From Lichenostomus cassidix (Eukaryota > Chordata > Aves > Passeriformes > Meliphagidae), in NCBI GenBank assembly GCA_008360975.2, contig CM039188.1, positions 25,261,944 to 25,325,943 of the forward strand: a stretch of DNA of 64,000 nt, given 5' to 3'. This document shows positions 24,901 to 37,800 of this stretch, in pieces; position 1 is the stretch's first letter; every line of letters starts with the position of its first letter. The notes beneath the pieces were generated by a model. It was not told the DNA's origin. It searched no databases and saw only the letters and a program-made list of their open reading frames with translations. The position numbers were made by a program, and so were the translations under genes.

Positions 24901-26104
24901 TCATAAAGAGGTTTGAAGAGTTAATTTCCAGGCCAGAATCTAACAAGATACTCATGGGTTTTGCTAGTCTGCCTCCTCATGTGCCTTATTTAGAATGACA
25001 CACTGAGGACGCTTATGACTCTGCTTTGATACAAAATGAAAGTCATCTTCTTTGCTTTCTTACCACTATACATTTACATGAGTAAATTCTGATGTTCACT
25101 TGAAAACGTAAATCAAATACATTTTTGGCACTTTTTTATACAGAAATTATTTTCTTTGGGACTCAAAGGGAACCAGTCACAAACCTAAAGTGAAGAGACT
25201 GAGGAAAGGACTGTCCCTTGGTGTGTTCTGCTTGTTAACAAGCAATTAAATCACCTGTCAAACTGTTAGGTATTTTCCATCTTGCAATGGATAGTCAGGT
25301 GACATGTCAAGGATTCTAAACTCTCCAAGGCTGGTGATTCTAGTATTAGTTTGGTTTTGTGGTTGTTTTTTGGTTTTTATTTTATTTCTGTGGCTGCTTT
25401 TTGTCTTTTGATTATAAAGGAAAATTAAACTGAACAGTGCACTGGCCATATTTACAGTACTAACCCACTTCATATCCATGTTTTGCTGGTTTATCCCTCA
25501 CTGACAATGGAAAACACCCATAGCATGCACTTAGGCAGCTTCTGGAAACATTTCAAGTGCTAGTCTAGAGCTGGATAGGAGCTTTTATGAGATTAATCCT
25601 CTCACTGCTGTTTTGTACTCCACCTCCTCTACAAAAGGACCTAAGTTCACTCCTGCTTATGTTTTTAATCAAATTTATGACCTTTAATTTCAGGTGTTTG
25701 ATTTTTGTAAATCTTCTCCCCTTTTTTTGTGTGTGTGTGGTAATAACAAATCATTTAAAACAAATACTAACTAGGAAACCAAACATACTTTAGGTCATTA
25801 GTATCATCTGCTCAGCAGTGGATCCACAAGGTTTATTTCAGAACTGGTGAGGCCTAAATATCATTCCAAAGTAAAAATACCAAATGTAATGTGGAACAAG
25901 CTGCTCGGTGGAGCCTGAGCAGCCGCAGCCCAGGGGGTTCCTTATGAACATTTTTGAGAAATATTGATAAGGAAGAAAAGGCGTGGAGCTGCTCTTTTGT
26001 CAGGCCAGGGGTGAGGCGCCTGCCTTCCCACCTCTCGGTGTCACTGGGAAAAGCAATGCCTGGGAAAATTCCCAGCGCTTGCTCCATGCAGAGCAGGCAC
26101 AACT
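24901..26104. other. Unique sequence leading up to the CpG island
   Basis: T/G-rich low-complexity tracts occur at about 25350-25410 and 25720-25740. GC content rises from about 25900. No exon was recognised. Confidence 0.45.
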
Positions 26105-26460
26105 ACCGCAGCATTCGCCTCCCTGCGCACTAGCTGTAACTGGATCTGCCGGCTGCGGGCTCCAAGGTGCTCCCTGCTCCTCAGGCTCCCCTCAGGGGCT
26201 CAGCCCGCTCCAGCAGGCACCGCGCGTGGCCCGAGGGGCGCTTGCAGAGCGCACCGGGGCGCTGGGGTGGCGGTGGGGTTTTCCTCCGAACCGCCTCACC
26301 GGTGATTAAAAAAAGCTCCTTTGCGCACCAGAAGGAGCCTCGACGCCGGGAATTGCCGCTGCGGGGTGCCCGGGCGGTGCGGTGCGCTGCCGGGGAGAGC
26401 GCCGGGGGCGGCATGAGCCCTCGCGTCCTTGGCTGGAGCTGAGGGGACGCGGGACGCCTG
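26105..26460. promoter_or_regulatory. CpG island, candidate promoter
   Basis: By hand count the core 26221-26460 has about 31 CpG dinucleotides in 240 bases, close to what its high GC content alone would predict, whereas the rest of the window is strongly CpG-poor. In birds such islands usually mark transcription start regions active in the germ line. No TATA box is evident and no coding first exon could be recognised on either strand: the open frames here (91-108 codons, both strands) are what GC-rich DNA yields without selection. It may start a long non-coding RNA, a distal alternative promoter of a gene outside the window, or a CpG-rich enhancer. The direction is unknown. Confidence 0.6.
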
Positions 26461-26605
26461 AGGGTACCTGACACCTGAGGGTACCTGACACCGAGGGCAG
26501 CTCACACCTGAGGGTACCTGACACTGAGGGCAGCTCACACCTAAGGGCAGCTTACACCTAAGGGCAGCTCACACCTAAGGGCAGCTCACACTGAGCGCAG
26601 CTGAC
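26457..26605. repeat. Two-variant 16/17-bp minisatellite, about 9 units
   Basis: Units start at 26457, 26474, 26491, 26507, 26524, 26540, 26557, 26574 and 26591. Variant A ends GGGTACCTGACA and variant B ends GGGCAGCTCACA. The order is A A B A B B B B and a degenerate B. Unit length alternates between 16 and 17 bp. It directly continues the CpG island, and minus-strand translations of it give artefactual C-Q-V-P-S-G-V repeats. Confidence 0.95.
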
Positions 26606-26900
26606 GGGTCGGGGGCCCTAGAAGCTCTGTGGTGAGGTTGGGAAGGCAGAGCCTGGAGTGGGGCAGATGCTGCTTGGGCAGGAGGTGTTTGGAGCAGCTC
26701 TGGGGGAGATGCCTCAAGCAATTCCCTGATCTTGCTGTTCCCACGGAGGAGATCCTACCGCGGAAGTACCCAAAATGTGGAATTTGCAATGGGGTGTTCA
26801 GCCTGCCCTCGTGTTCTCGATGTTGTGCAGGGATGAAGCCCGAAGTTTTTAGTCGGAGTTCAGGTTATTACAACCTTAAACTTGATAATTGACATAGAGA
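26606..26900. other. GC-elevated flank of the CpG island
   Basis: Moderately GC-rich with scattered CpGs (for example near 26758 and 26809). A donor-like GTG|GTGAGG occurs near 26630 on the plus strand. I cannot define an exon. An 87-codon frame at 26629-26892 (+) has a C-x2-C...C-x2-C spacing (CGIC...CSRCC) by chance or otherwise, with no family match. Confidence 0.4.
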
Positions 26901-27569
26901 GATAAGGGTTGGAGTCTGTACTGGTTATATGTTGCACCTGATGTAATCGTGGTTTGCTGTCAGTTTCTTGGTGTGTATTTTGCAGGAGTGGAAGATGTTT
27001 TGTGGTACACACATACTCAGTTTGAGAATGCTGGTATGACGCTGTGAAAAATGAAGATATATATTCTGAGTGTCAGTGAGACACCTTTAGGAAATTGACA
27101 TTCTACACATCCAGATAGCCTGTGATTTGCTTCACCGCTACCAGACCATTCAGCTACAGATTCTGAATATAATAATGTCAGATAATTCCTAATTAGCTTC
27201 CTCAGTTGGAAGCTCTGCTCCTTTGAGCATGTTACTTTTTGCGAGCTTGTTTGAAGTGGATAGAAAACTCCATAAGGATTAACAACACAACACCTGGGAG
27301 AAAAGTAAACATACAATCATTTGGAATAAACTTTAAACCCAGCAGACATCAGTGCGTAGCCTGGAGCAAGGCTAAGGAGGTCTAAAGACACTAATTATTG
27401 TAGTCATACAATTGAAATAATGGGGACCTGACAGTATGACTGATAAACGGCTAGAAAATTAATGAGCAGAATGCCTGTCTTCCATCAAGGACTGCCAAAT
27501 GTCTGTACAAGACACTACAGACAACACTGACATTATGTGCAGACCAAAATACTATTTAAAGATTTGTGG
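26901..27569. other. Unique sequence, no gene seen
   Basis: No open frame with a motif (the longest is 99 codons, minus, 27017-27316). No repeat was recognised. Confidence 0.45.
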
Positions 27570-27720
27570 CATGAGCTGAACACATGGTGCTGCTAATGAC
27601 TGGAGCTTGTGTGCCCACTGTGTATGGATAAAGTAATTAATCACTTTAAAATTACACAGTGGGAGATTATAATTATTAAAAAAACATATATTATGTACGG
27701 TATGAGGGAAGGAAAACATA
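27570..27720. other. AT-rich segment with TAATTA words
   Basis: Contains AAAGTAATTAATCACTTT, an imperfect palindrome around ATTAAT, and TTATAATTATTAAAA nearby. It resembles homeodomain site clusters but is short and unproven. Confidence 0.2.
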
Positions 27721-30700
27721 ACTTGGATCCTTTAAATTAAGGATGCCAGACTGTACGAATGCTTTTGATCACTTACAGATTTATTTTTTTTCACTCTACG
27801 ATGTTGTATTTGTTGCTCATACAATAATCCAGTTTTGAGTTGTCCCTTGTTTCACTGATTAAGGGTGAAAGAAACAGTTTTGTGGAAGACAGGGGATTAT
27901 AGGAAGAGTTTAGAGCAGTGTCAGGGTCCTTGCATAACCTGCAGATCCAGCAGTTACCAGAAGTCACTAGGGTGCTTATAGTGGCTAATGGCAGATGCAG
28001 AAGAGGCAACTTATGTGAACAATTACAATTATAATTATCATAAATTTGCATCCAGAACATTGACATAACTTCCTGAAGAAAGGCTTTGTACACTCACTGA
28101 CATCCCTGGAGGCATTGTAAAGGCTTTAGCAGGGAAAGTAAACAAGTCAGTGGTGTCTTTATTAAGTCCAGCGGCATGAAACCTGGCACAAGTGACTTTC
28201 AGCTCCACATCTGACTCATCTTCCCTGTCACAGTATTGGAACTGTCACTAGGACACAAAGCTGTGTATTACATGGTCCATCAGCAGCCAGATGCTTCAGA
28301 AGAAAGTTTCAAAGACCTCCTGTTTTAGGCAGGTGCTATATAAACTCGCTTCAGTCCTTCTCCTAAACCCTAAAGGTATGAAGTAATTGAGGCCTGAGAG
28401 ACCAGAGAATTACCTGCTGTGGGTGTGTGATCATCCCTTTTATTCAAACACATTTTGACTTAACTTTGTTGAGACTATGTTCTGTTTGTTGGGCTTTTAT
28501 GTGCCTCCCCCATTTTGGAGAGCCATGGATCCTGGAATACATCTGGCTGTATTTTTAAGAGGTTTCTGTGCTACAAAAATATATAGCCTTGTGTTTTCTT
28601 AGGGAAGAGATGATCTCTTGGTGTAGGGCAGAATGAACATCCCTCCTCATGCTGGCAAATCTTACTGGGCGTTCTCACACAGAAACTGAGAGAATATTTG
28701 ATGAATCAGAGCTTCAAAGAGTCAATCTAATGTGTGCCCAGTTGCCTGGCACTGACTGTGGGTGTACATTGGGAAACTGAGTTAGAGAGTGTAGGCTTTC
28801 AGTGCACAGCCTTGGTATGTTGTTTAAATATAAATGGTAAAAATAAAACAGAAAAGGACAGAGGTCTTCCCAGATAAGTAGGGGCTTGGTATTGAGTCTC
28901 CATTGCCAGTAATAGGCTTTGGTAGTTTCAAGAGGCCTTGGATCAACTCCTGTATATACTGTGCTAAAGAGCCTTTTGAGTCATAATTTACAGTCATATT
29001 CCCAGGCAAAGCAACTATTTGAGCTCTCACTTTTATTTGACACACATCTGTAAATGGTTATCTGCTTCCTGCGACCTGCTTCCAACCTCATGAAAACCTT
29101 ACATGTCATATTCTAGAGTTCTCAATACTTTCCTAAATGCATTAAAGGGCAAATATTTCTTTGGGGAACATTAGCGCCATTAGCAGCAATTTTGCTTTTC
29201 CACTTTCCAGGAATTTAATAGCCTTCAAATGCATAGGCTTCCGGAAATGTCAAAACATGAGCAAAGGGAAAAGGACACTGTATCCAATCACAAATTTGGG
29301 CTATCACAGGAAATGTGAGTTCGTCCCTTGGACTGAACAAGAAGGTTGATGGGTTTACTGAAACACACACCATTCATGTGAATCATTTGTATACTGTGTG
29401 CTTTCACAGAACATTACCCATCTAATTGCTGTGCAGGGTTTATTAGGACATAAGGCAGTAACGTGCATGGTATCCTTCTTTGTTGGTGGGTTTGTTTTGT
29501 TAGGCATTCTCTTATAAACTAACCAAATCTGTTAAAGTAAAACCCAGCAATCCTTTATTATTTTTCAATGAAATTTTTATATGTAGATTCTAAAAGCAAT
29601 CGTGCAATGGTTGTGTCTTGCTGTCACTGTCACTGCATGCTATCTAACAAAATAGGATCTTTGTTCTATTAGAGATCTCAAGGTGCTGCGAGAACAATAA
29701 ATTTTAAAAACAATGCAAATGTTACATAATCCAAGCCCCCTGCCTCTGCTTGTTGGATGTATGTCTCCTGGTGTGTGTTCTTGGAAAAATCAATCACTAC
29801 GCTAAGGAGCAACAACAAAAAATCACTCTATAAATATCTTAGCAAATAATATGGGTTCTACAATTTTAAAACATTTGAAAAAAAATACTCTGCCAGCTGA
29901 ATTACACAAAATTCTTGTTTACGAAAAAAATCCAGTATAAAAAATATAATGACCTCTCATGCAAGAAATGAGGCATTTCCAGGACATATTCAGCTAAAGA
30001 AAACCGGAGTAGAAATAGTCAACGTGAAATTATAACAAGCTCTTGACCTTCCCTGGCCCTTTATGCATTTTCATGAAATGATGTAATTCATTATTTCCAC
30101 TGATATCTGCAGACCAGTGGACCAGTTTACTTTGTATTCATTTATTCAGTCCTGAGTAATCTGCATTTAATAGAGTGCTGGAGCATGTCAGAATGAACAA
30201 TTAAACCTGGTTGTTATAGAAGACAACTTGCCATTATCGCCAACATTAGTAGTAGGTGTTTTATTTTTTTAATAAAGAAGGCATGTTGTAAGTTCGGTAT
30301 ATAATCCCATTTTAAAATTGTACACTTTTGTATCTAGAATGGCAATATCTTTCAAACCTTTGGGACTGTAGTACTTTGCATCAAGTTGTCAGGTGATGAT
30401 GTAGGCAGTAATTTTTTGTCAAACCTGTTCTGCAAGGATAAGCAGACTGTGAAAACTAACCAAGCTCTAGGAGAGGATTGTGATGGAGGGATCAGCTATC
30501 CCATCAACAAGATGCAAAGTTTTGGAAGAATATTTTCTACAGTGCAGAAAGTGAGTGGGTTTGGTTACTCCTCAAAGGGAAAAAAATGGCAGTGTGCTTT
30601 AAGGATAATATGTTTGATAAATGCCTCTGCCTGACAGTCAAAGAGAAAAATATGCAGGGATAGAATGCATACAGGGCATGCAACCATAGTGCTCAACCTG

Positions 30701-32639
30701 TGCCAAGGCAATGAAGAAGATCACTCAAGACCTTCCATTGCATTGCACTGCTGGGCAGGGGAACAGCAAAAGCAAGAAGTGGAAGTGTTTGGGGCCAGCT
30801 TCCCACAAAGGCACTCTCAGTTTCCTTTGTCTCTGTAGTAAATGAAGCACTGATTTTTGAAAAACCTGGAGTGTCTCATCTTTCCTTTTTCTTAGTATAA
30901 GCTGCTAGAGTGAGTTCCCTGTCACATGAATGAAGGTGAATGTGTAGAGGAAAACCAGATGAGCAGTAGATCTGTCATTAGCTGGTATCTCCAGTAATCA
31001 CCAACCATGTGCTGTCATTTTCATGCCCTGTAGATTATCAAGAACTCGTGATGTTTCATTGCAAAGCAGGTTGCAGAGATGGGAGGCAAGTAAAGATGAG
31101 TAAGAACAAAACATCTGCACCTTGAAGGTACCAAATGCAGAACTGTTTGCCAATAGTTTCCTTCCACGGGGTGTTCAGAGGTAAAGGGAAGATATTTTGT
31201 GTCAAGAAGCAGGTGGCTGGAGGAAATCCTGAGAGCCCTGTGATTCTGTGATCAGCTGTGCCTGTATTTGCTCGCCTGTATTTGCAATGCAGCCTTATGA
31301 ATTAGCAGCAGGAGTGGTGTCTGGTGTTTATGTGTTTATGCATGTAGCCAGCTATGAAATTTTTAGGATTGCAGAATGAAATTAATTTTGCAATAATGAA
31401 GATTTTATCTGAGGTAAAAAGAAACACCAATTCAATGATTCAGTTCAGAGAGATGAAAAAGAAAAAGCAAGCCCAATATAACAACAAAAAACATGGGTAG
31501 GCCAAACCCACATGAGATACGAAATTATGAGAGGAAGTATAAAAGTGCAAAGTTTAGCATCTCATGCATAGAAAACTATAACTCCCATTATTTTCCATTT
31601 GCTCCAGGAAAGCTACACAAAACAGCACTGGAGAAGTTACAAGGTATATCCTATATGCTTGTGCAAACGGAATCAAATCTTGTGGAGAATAAAAAGCGCT
31701 GAGCTAGATGAGGTAACAGCCCTTTTGCAATGATTTCACCTGCCATTTCTCACTATGGCATTGCTGGTTCTTGTGATGTCTTACATTTAGCAGAATTCTT
31801 GAGAACAGAGTATCTTTTCTCAGTGGAAAATACTGCTTGTTGAATGATGCTAATGTACCAATTAGTACAGATTATGTTTTACAGCTGACAGATTGCCAAT
31901 GTTTCTTTCCTAAGCTAGAGATGGTTCTTCACTCCATCCTAAAATGCACACTTGAGTCCCTTGCAGCCTATAGTGATGTTGGGAGTTGTAAGCAGATTGC
32001 TCTCAAGGTAAACAGCAGCTCATTGTCCCTTGTATTGTCCAGCAAAGACAAATTTACAATCAGCAGACTACATACTGCCAGCTAAAAGCACAAGAGCTGT
32101 ATGAAATGCTCATAGGATGTGTCTAGTGTATTAGCACAGTTGTTTAGAGCAGGTGTTTTGTTAATTGTGGTATACCCAGAACTGTTCACTGTGTTCAAAA
32201 TGACCCTTAAATGGCCATCTCACACCAGTCAGATGAGAAGATGTAGTGCACTGAGCTGTGAAATGAAGCAGGGAGGAAAGATGACAGGGGCCCAAGACCT
32301 ATTCACCTATATTTGTTGCCAGTGATGTCTGTCAGAACAGGCTGTTTTATTATCTTTGATTCTATTTTTAACCATTCCTCATTTTCTTTTAATTAGTATT
32401 TTTCCAAATGAGTTAAGTTGTTTTTAAGCAAGGTTGTAAAATAATTTGAACTGATCTGCGGGAGCCCAAAAAGTAGAAGTTCTGTAGGTTGGAGATAAGA
32501 AGCACTTTGTTCATTTCTTTGCTTTTTCAAAAGGTAAACAATGCTGCATTTGAAGCAAATATTTCACTAAACACATCTGTCACACCTAGAAGCACTTAAA
32601 TTCTGGGCAAAAAGGACTTTAGACTGCCACCATACATAG
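27721..32639. other. Unique AT-rich sequence, no gene seen
   Basis: Nearly 5 kb without a recognised mobile element or exon. Another octamer ATGCAAAT is at 29713-29720. The segment around 30040-30110 (CCTTTATGCATTTTCATGAA) again looks enhancer-like, without proof. Open frames are at most about 100 codons and carry no motif. Confidence 0.4.
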
Positions 32640-33036
32640 ATCACAAGAATTCAGGAATATGGTGTAATGGAGAGGATACTGAGACAGCACTGCCAGGGTC
32701 TGTGGCTGGTGGCACCCATTGACTGTAACAGTGAATTACATTTAAGGAAGAATTAAACCAGAAGGGGCTGGTGGTGCACTCAGTGCCAGTTGCAGCCCAA
32801 GGCTGCTGGGGCAGGGGCTGCTGGCTGAATTGCTGTGACTGGAGCAGGTGCTTCTCCAGCTGCCCCAGAAAGCCCAAAAGCTCGGGCCTGAGAGAGCAGG
32901 AGGCCCTTGCAGGCAGCAGCAGGGGAGCAGCTGCCCCGGGAGAGCCTCTGGGAAAGGCAGGCTGTTTAGCTGTGAAAAGGCACCAAAAATCACAGGATAA
33001 TTGCAGTTTAACCCATGAATTAACTGATTTCAACAT
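32640..33036. other. GC-rich but CpG-poor patch
   Basis: Between about 32760 and 32970 GC content rises sharply, with CTGGGGCAGGGGCTGCTGG-type words, but CpGs are rare, so it is not a CpG island. It keeps a 131-codon frame open on the minus strand (32641-33036), rich in Pro, Ser and Leu, with no signal peptide or motif. It could be a decayed repeat I do not recognise. Confidence 0.35.
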
Positions 33037-33578
33037 GCAGACTGCCTGAGGAAACCAAGTTCACAAAGAAAGCCTTTTTCTTTTTGTCTTTTCCACACAG
33101 GATACTTTAATGTGTTTCTTTATGAATTGTGTCTTCAAACAAATTTTTCTTTTAAAGATAAATAAAACAGAGGCAAAAAAAAAAAAAGGCTGGAACTGAA
33201 TATTTATTCAGTCCCCAATTTCTCCCCATTTGTTTACTTTGTTGGCTGAAAAACAAAAAAATCCATTTTTCACGCAGCTCTAGTACAATATTAATCATCA
33301 TGAGTACAAACAGCAGAGTCTAAGCCCATGTCTATTCATACTGTGTTATGCTGCTTCATGCATCTGCATACTGAATAGTCCCTGCTCTGGAAGTAAGGAA
33401 AATAGGGCTGTGTGTAATTGAACGTGAGAATGAGGCTGGCAGTTTCAGGTCAGTCTGCTGCTCTTGGGATCTCAGACATTAACATTGTTATTTTGGCCTA
33501 AAGAGATAATAACTGCAATTCTCTTTTAAATTCATAAACCATACTACTTTTCTTTTTCCTCTTTTTTTTTCCTCGTAG
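33037..33578. other. Unique sequence with short A run
   Basis: A run of about 12 A lies near 33176-33187. The end of the stretch is a long pyrimidine tract (33543-33578) that forms the splice-acceptor-like signal described for the next segment. Confidence 0.5.
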
Positions 33579-33727
33579 GCTTTCAAACGGAACTTCCTGT
33601 GGCTGAGAGCTCACTGCAAGGCAGAGATACAGATTGTAACAAGACACACACTTTGACAGGCAGGCATAAGGAGGTTTTACAGTTCAGAAGATTTCTGGGA
33701 GTGTGCAATGCAAGGAGAAATGTATAG
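33579..33727 (+). other. Candidate 3' terminal exon (hypothetical)
   Basis: A long T/C tract ending CCTCGTAG precedes position 33579, a strong-looking acceptor. Behind it one frame reads 25 codons (33579-33656, starting A-F-K-R-N-F-L-W). A second, entered after two bases, reads 48 codons to a TAG at 33725-33727 (starting F-Q-T-E-L-P-V-A). There is no good donor before the stops, so it would be a last exon. No family was recognised, no partner exon is identified, and T-rich decoy acceptors are common. It could equally belong to a non-coding RNA or be nothing. Confidence 0.15.
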
Positions 33728-33803
33728 TGCCCTTTCCTTTCTAGGTTTCATCTCAGTATGAGAGAGGCTTTTCTTCACAATGGTGAACAAAAGCATCTTA
33801 AGG

Positions 33804-33890
33804 GAAAAACAAACAAACAAGAAAAAAAAATAACAAAAAAAAAAAAAAAACACAACTAAAAAACCCCAACCAAACCAGAAAACAAAAGGA
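33804..33890 (+). repeat. A-rich low-complexity tract
   Basis: AAAC, AAAT and long A runs over about 85 bp. No retrotransposon body is recognisable upstream. Confidence 0.85.
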
Positions 33891-36800
33891 TTTAATTTTT
33901 CAGCTGCAAGACCTGCTTTTCAACAAATGCAGGCCCCTCTATCCTTAAGCACTAAATTTTAAGCTAACAAGATGAATGCATTCAAGTTTCCTTCTGTCAT
34001 GTTTACAAATGTTCAGATTTAGTAACTTTAATTGCTATTTATCAGTAGTTTGGTGCATCTTCCCAGAAATCCCAAGAAAATGGGTAAAGGTCAGTGAAGA
34101 AAAATTTGTGGCTAAAGAAATGGCCTGGCTCACCACCCCATTTCTGCTGGCCACCTCAGAATTTGGGATAACTTTCATTAATGAAAGCAAAATATAAAAG
34201 CCAGACCATAAAAACCAAAATATTAGGTCCTGAATCACTTTCACCTGTATGAAACTTTCTTCCAAGGTATATCTACAGCAGTGCAAGAGTGGAATATTTC
34301 ATACAGGTGTTTGCTCAGGTCCTCTGGTGTTCAGATCATTAAAACACAGAATAGTAAGAGAAATAGAAGAGCTTCTTAAGGCCTGTACTATCCAGTGCTT
34401 TGGTAAGATTCGTGTTTGTGATCTTTGGCAGGGATAGATAAATTGATGAATAAGTAGATGTCTGTCAGAGACGTGGATGAGATTCACACAAAAAAATTAA
34501 GGTGACATAGAAAAAATAAGGCCATATAGAAAGCTGTCACCTGTTCTGTAGTAACTGCCAGTGTTTGCACTTCTTACAAGTAGCTAATCCAGAGAAAATT
34601 GGTCCACAATGAAAGAAGCTTAAGCTAAGTCCTACCTAGATCATGTGTCTGAATAAAACATGCTTGCAAAACATCAAAGAAATTCTGCACCTTTCTGGGT
34701 GAGTGCATACTTTTTGTTGACTATAAATGGTCTGAGGTAAGTAGCAAATTTACAGCAAACTTTCTCAAGATAAACTCTTCAGAAATATTCACAGTGTTGT
34801 GATAAACTCCAGCTGAAATTAAGCAGGTCAAGAGTTAAAGAAAAGACAAGTAATATGGATCATGGTTGCAAGCCCACCTTTGAGTCTGCAGAGAAAATGA
34901 AGTAATAGTAAACCAGGTATTTTGCTGCATGAACAAAAAATTAATTGAGCTTACTGTAAAGGACGAAACACAGTTACTTTAGAAGCTGAAGCAAAACGTT
35001 ACTTAAGTACACTGGAATAGCAAACTTTTCTCAAAAATGGGTCTCTTTTAGACCTGAAACAATAGTATCTCTATTTTAACGGGCAAAATAAAGGTGTTAA
35101 TTAGTCACTGTAATGCCTCAGAGCTGCACTAATGTAGCTGCTTATAGTTAGGGATATGTCTGATATGTAGCTATTATGTGGAGACTACTGCTAAGAATAG
35201 ATTAATACTAAGAGCAGTGGATGTTGCAAAAGCGTTCTGCTACCTAGATGTTAAACATTTCTGCTTATGCTATTTCTTTCTCTCCTAATAATCCAGAGGA
35301 TCTGAGGCTCTGCCTTGGGCAATGTGATATGCATAAGGTCCACCAGCTGACAAGGAGTCTCAAGAGGCACAGTGCCTAACACTGTGGTTTGTTGATTCAG
35401 TAAATTCAGTTTTCAATCTCCTAAGGTAACTGCAAAAATGCATCAGCAATGTGAACTGATGTCTGTCACACTGATAGTTCAAGTTTGTTTAAACATACTC
35501 ATATGGGTGGACCTGTTGCATCAGATTTCACACTGCATCAGATTCTACCTGCCTGCAGCACTCTGATTTTAATTGCTAGAGCAGGAGCATAGTCCCAAAG
35601 GCAGGTACTCTGCCTAAGGATCCAGTTTCACATTACAGCAAATTCATAGTACTAAAAGGCTGTCTGCTCCTCCATCTCCTGTTAGCAGCTCACTCCCACT
35701 GATAGGTATGACATCAGTGTAGGACCCCTATTTCCACCACAAAAAGTGGAAGGGGATGCTCAGGACTGGGGGACAAACCAGTAAAACATACTCTGTCAAA
35801 AACCTGCAGTAGCATCAGTAAAATAGTGATGTGGAACAGCACCCTAAATTCAGTAGATGGGCAATGACACATATATGTTTGAGTCCCATTTAAGATATTG
35901 TGCTGGTGCACCCAGAACTTTCAGAACATGCAGAACAGCAAAGGCACCTCAGTGAATCAAAATTCCTCCAGTGCCCCTTGCTTACCACCAGTGAGGAGTC
36001 ATTGTCAGTGCCTTGTCTGGCAAGTAAATTACTGGCACAACTATGTGCTTTCTTCATTTCACTGACAGCAGTGACATTCCAGACAAACTTCTGCTGGGGA
36101 AAGAGTAAGTGAGCACCACTGTGCAAGTCAGAATCTGCTTCAAGCACCCACCTAATCTGCTTTGAAAGACTTTATTAAAAATGTGAATTTTTTAGCTTCC
36201 TAGTTTGTCTAGGGGTAAAGCACAGCCCAGATGGTTTTTTCTTTTACAATAACTCCTCTTTAGCACCAAATTGCTCAAGCCTCTTAAATTCCTTCTCTTG
36301 GAGGAATATATTAGTTCCTCAAGTCATGCCATTTATTCACAAATATCCTCTCTGGCTCTTGAACAGAGCTGCCAAGAGTGAGAAATAAATAAATAGACCA
36401 GACTTTCTCCAGGTTTTCCCTCTCACTTGTTTTTTCCTACCTTTCTTGACATTTATAAAATGTTACATAACTTTCTACCAGGAAAAGTATAAAATACATT
36501 TACAGTATAGTTGTTTTGTTGATTACAAAAACATTGTTGCAGTCGCAATGAAGCAATGAGCTTGTAAATCTTCTCCGTTATACTTGCTGTTCATTAAATT
36601 TAGTGGAGTGATAGGTACCACTCTGTAAAATACAGTATTTTTTTGGAAAGATACAACACATACTGCTTCCAAGCCTGTTTCTTATGGCAAGTCAGTCAGT
36701 TGTCATACTAAATCTTAAGTGCAGATGGATGAGGATTGTTGAGAATATAATATTTGTCACAGAGGTGCTGGGTCAGAGTCTTTTATTTTTCAAAAAGGAC

Positions 36801-37800
36801 ACTTGTTAGACAGTATCAGATACAGTCCCTGCACCAGCGATTGTTTTGGTCAGCATGCAAGCTCTGTGTTCCTTTACACACATTATGAAAATCCAAACAT
36901 CCTGCTTAAGGTTTACCAGCTGCCAAGTGATCTTAGTGCCTGCTACTGTTGATATGACATCAACAGTGTGCCTGTATCCTTTGCACTGGACGTTATCCAC
37001 TGCTGCTCACTACCAGCAAAAGTTGTTTCTGTAGGGAAGATTTCCATGCAGCAGATTCCAGCGAGCCATTGACTTTATGTTTGATATTCATAGTGAGTGC
37101 TTGCCTGCTTTAGACAGATTGTGTTTGACTCGTCATTGGGAAAAACACCATTCAAAATTACAAAGAAGAGAAATAATACAAGATGAACTGTGATAAAGCA
37201 AGAAAGGAATGTTTGTACTTCTGTGCAGGTATGCACGCAAAGAATTAGACATTAGTACTGAGAACATGCTGCCCATGCAAATTGCCTATTTGACTCCTGT
37301 CAAGGACTAAGGAGTTAAACTGTAGAGCTGAGCATTTATCTCTTCAAGGTTTTAAGTGAAAAGGCAGAATTTGGCTTCAAGACATGGAAGTTTAGTTCAT
37401 TTAATTCTTCCACAGGAAGTAGAAGTTGGCAGGGAAGGATGCTGTGCTAGACCTTGGTCTGGAACCCCAGTCTGAAAGGTTGTGGTTGCACAGTGGGAAT
37501 ATGGATTTGGCTCTGCTTTACTTGGCCACCTGGTCAAAAGCCAATTCCAAAGGCTAAGCCAGAAGGCTGTGCAAAGCGTATGACTATTTAGAGCATGGAT
37601 TTGAGGTAGAACTGACTACCCAGTTAATGGGGTCCTATAGGCTTCTTTGCAAACCATATGTTTGCAGCTGCCTTCAAAAGGCTATATAATTCACCATGAT
37701 AACCAGGGACTGCTGTGTCCCACTATGTGGAAATTCTGGAGCATTTTCTTCATCATGCAATAGTTGTCCATTGCCAACATCTATAGGAAGAATATGAGCT
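33891..37800. other. Unique AT-rich sequence, no gene seen
   Basis: Short overlapping frames on both strands (up to 85 codons) have no motif. No CR1 or LTR was recognised. Confidence 0.4.

Noticed and set aside
25983..26538. Overlapping open frames of 72-108 codons on both strands of the CpG island and minisatellite
   Set aside because: GC-rich sequence has few stops, all frames are open together, and the repeated Cys/Pro peptides are translations of the minisatellite.
32641..33036. 131-codon Pro/Ser/Leu-rich minus frame as a small gene
   Set aside because: It lies in a GC-rich, stop-poor patch with overlapping frames on both strands, no motif, no promoter and no splice context.
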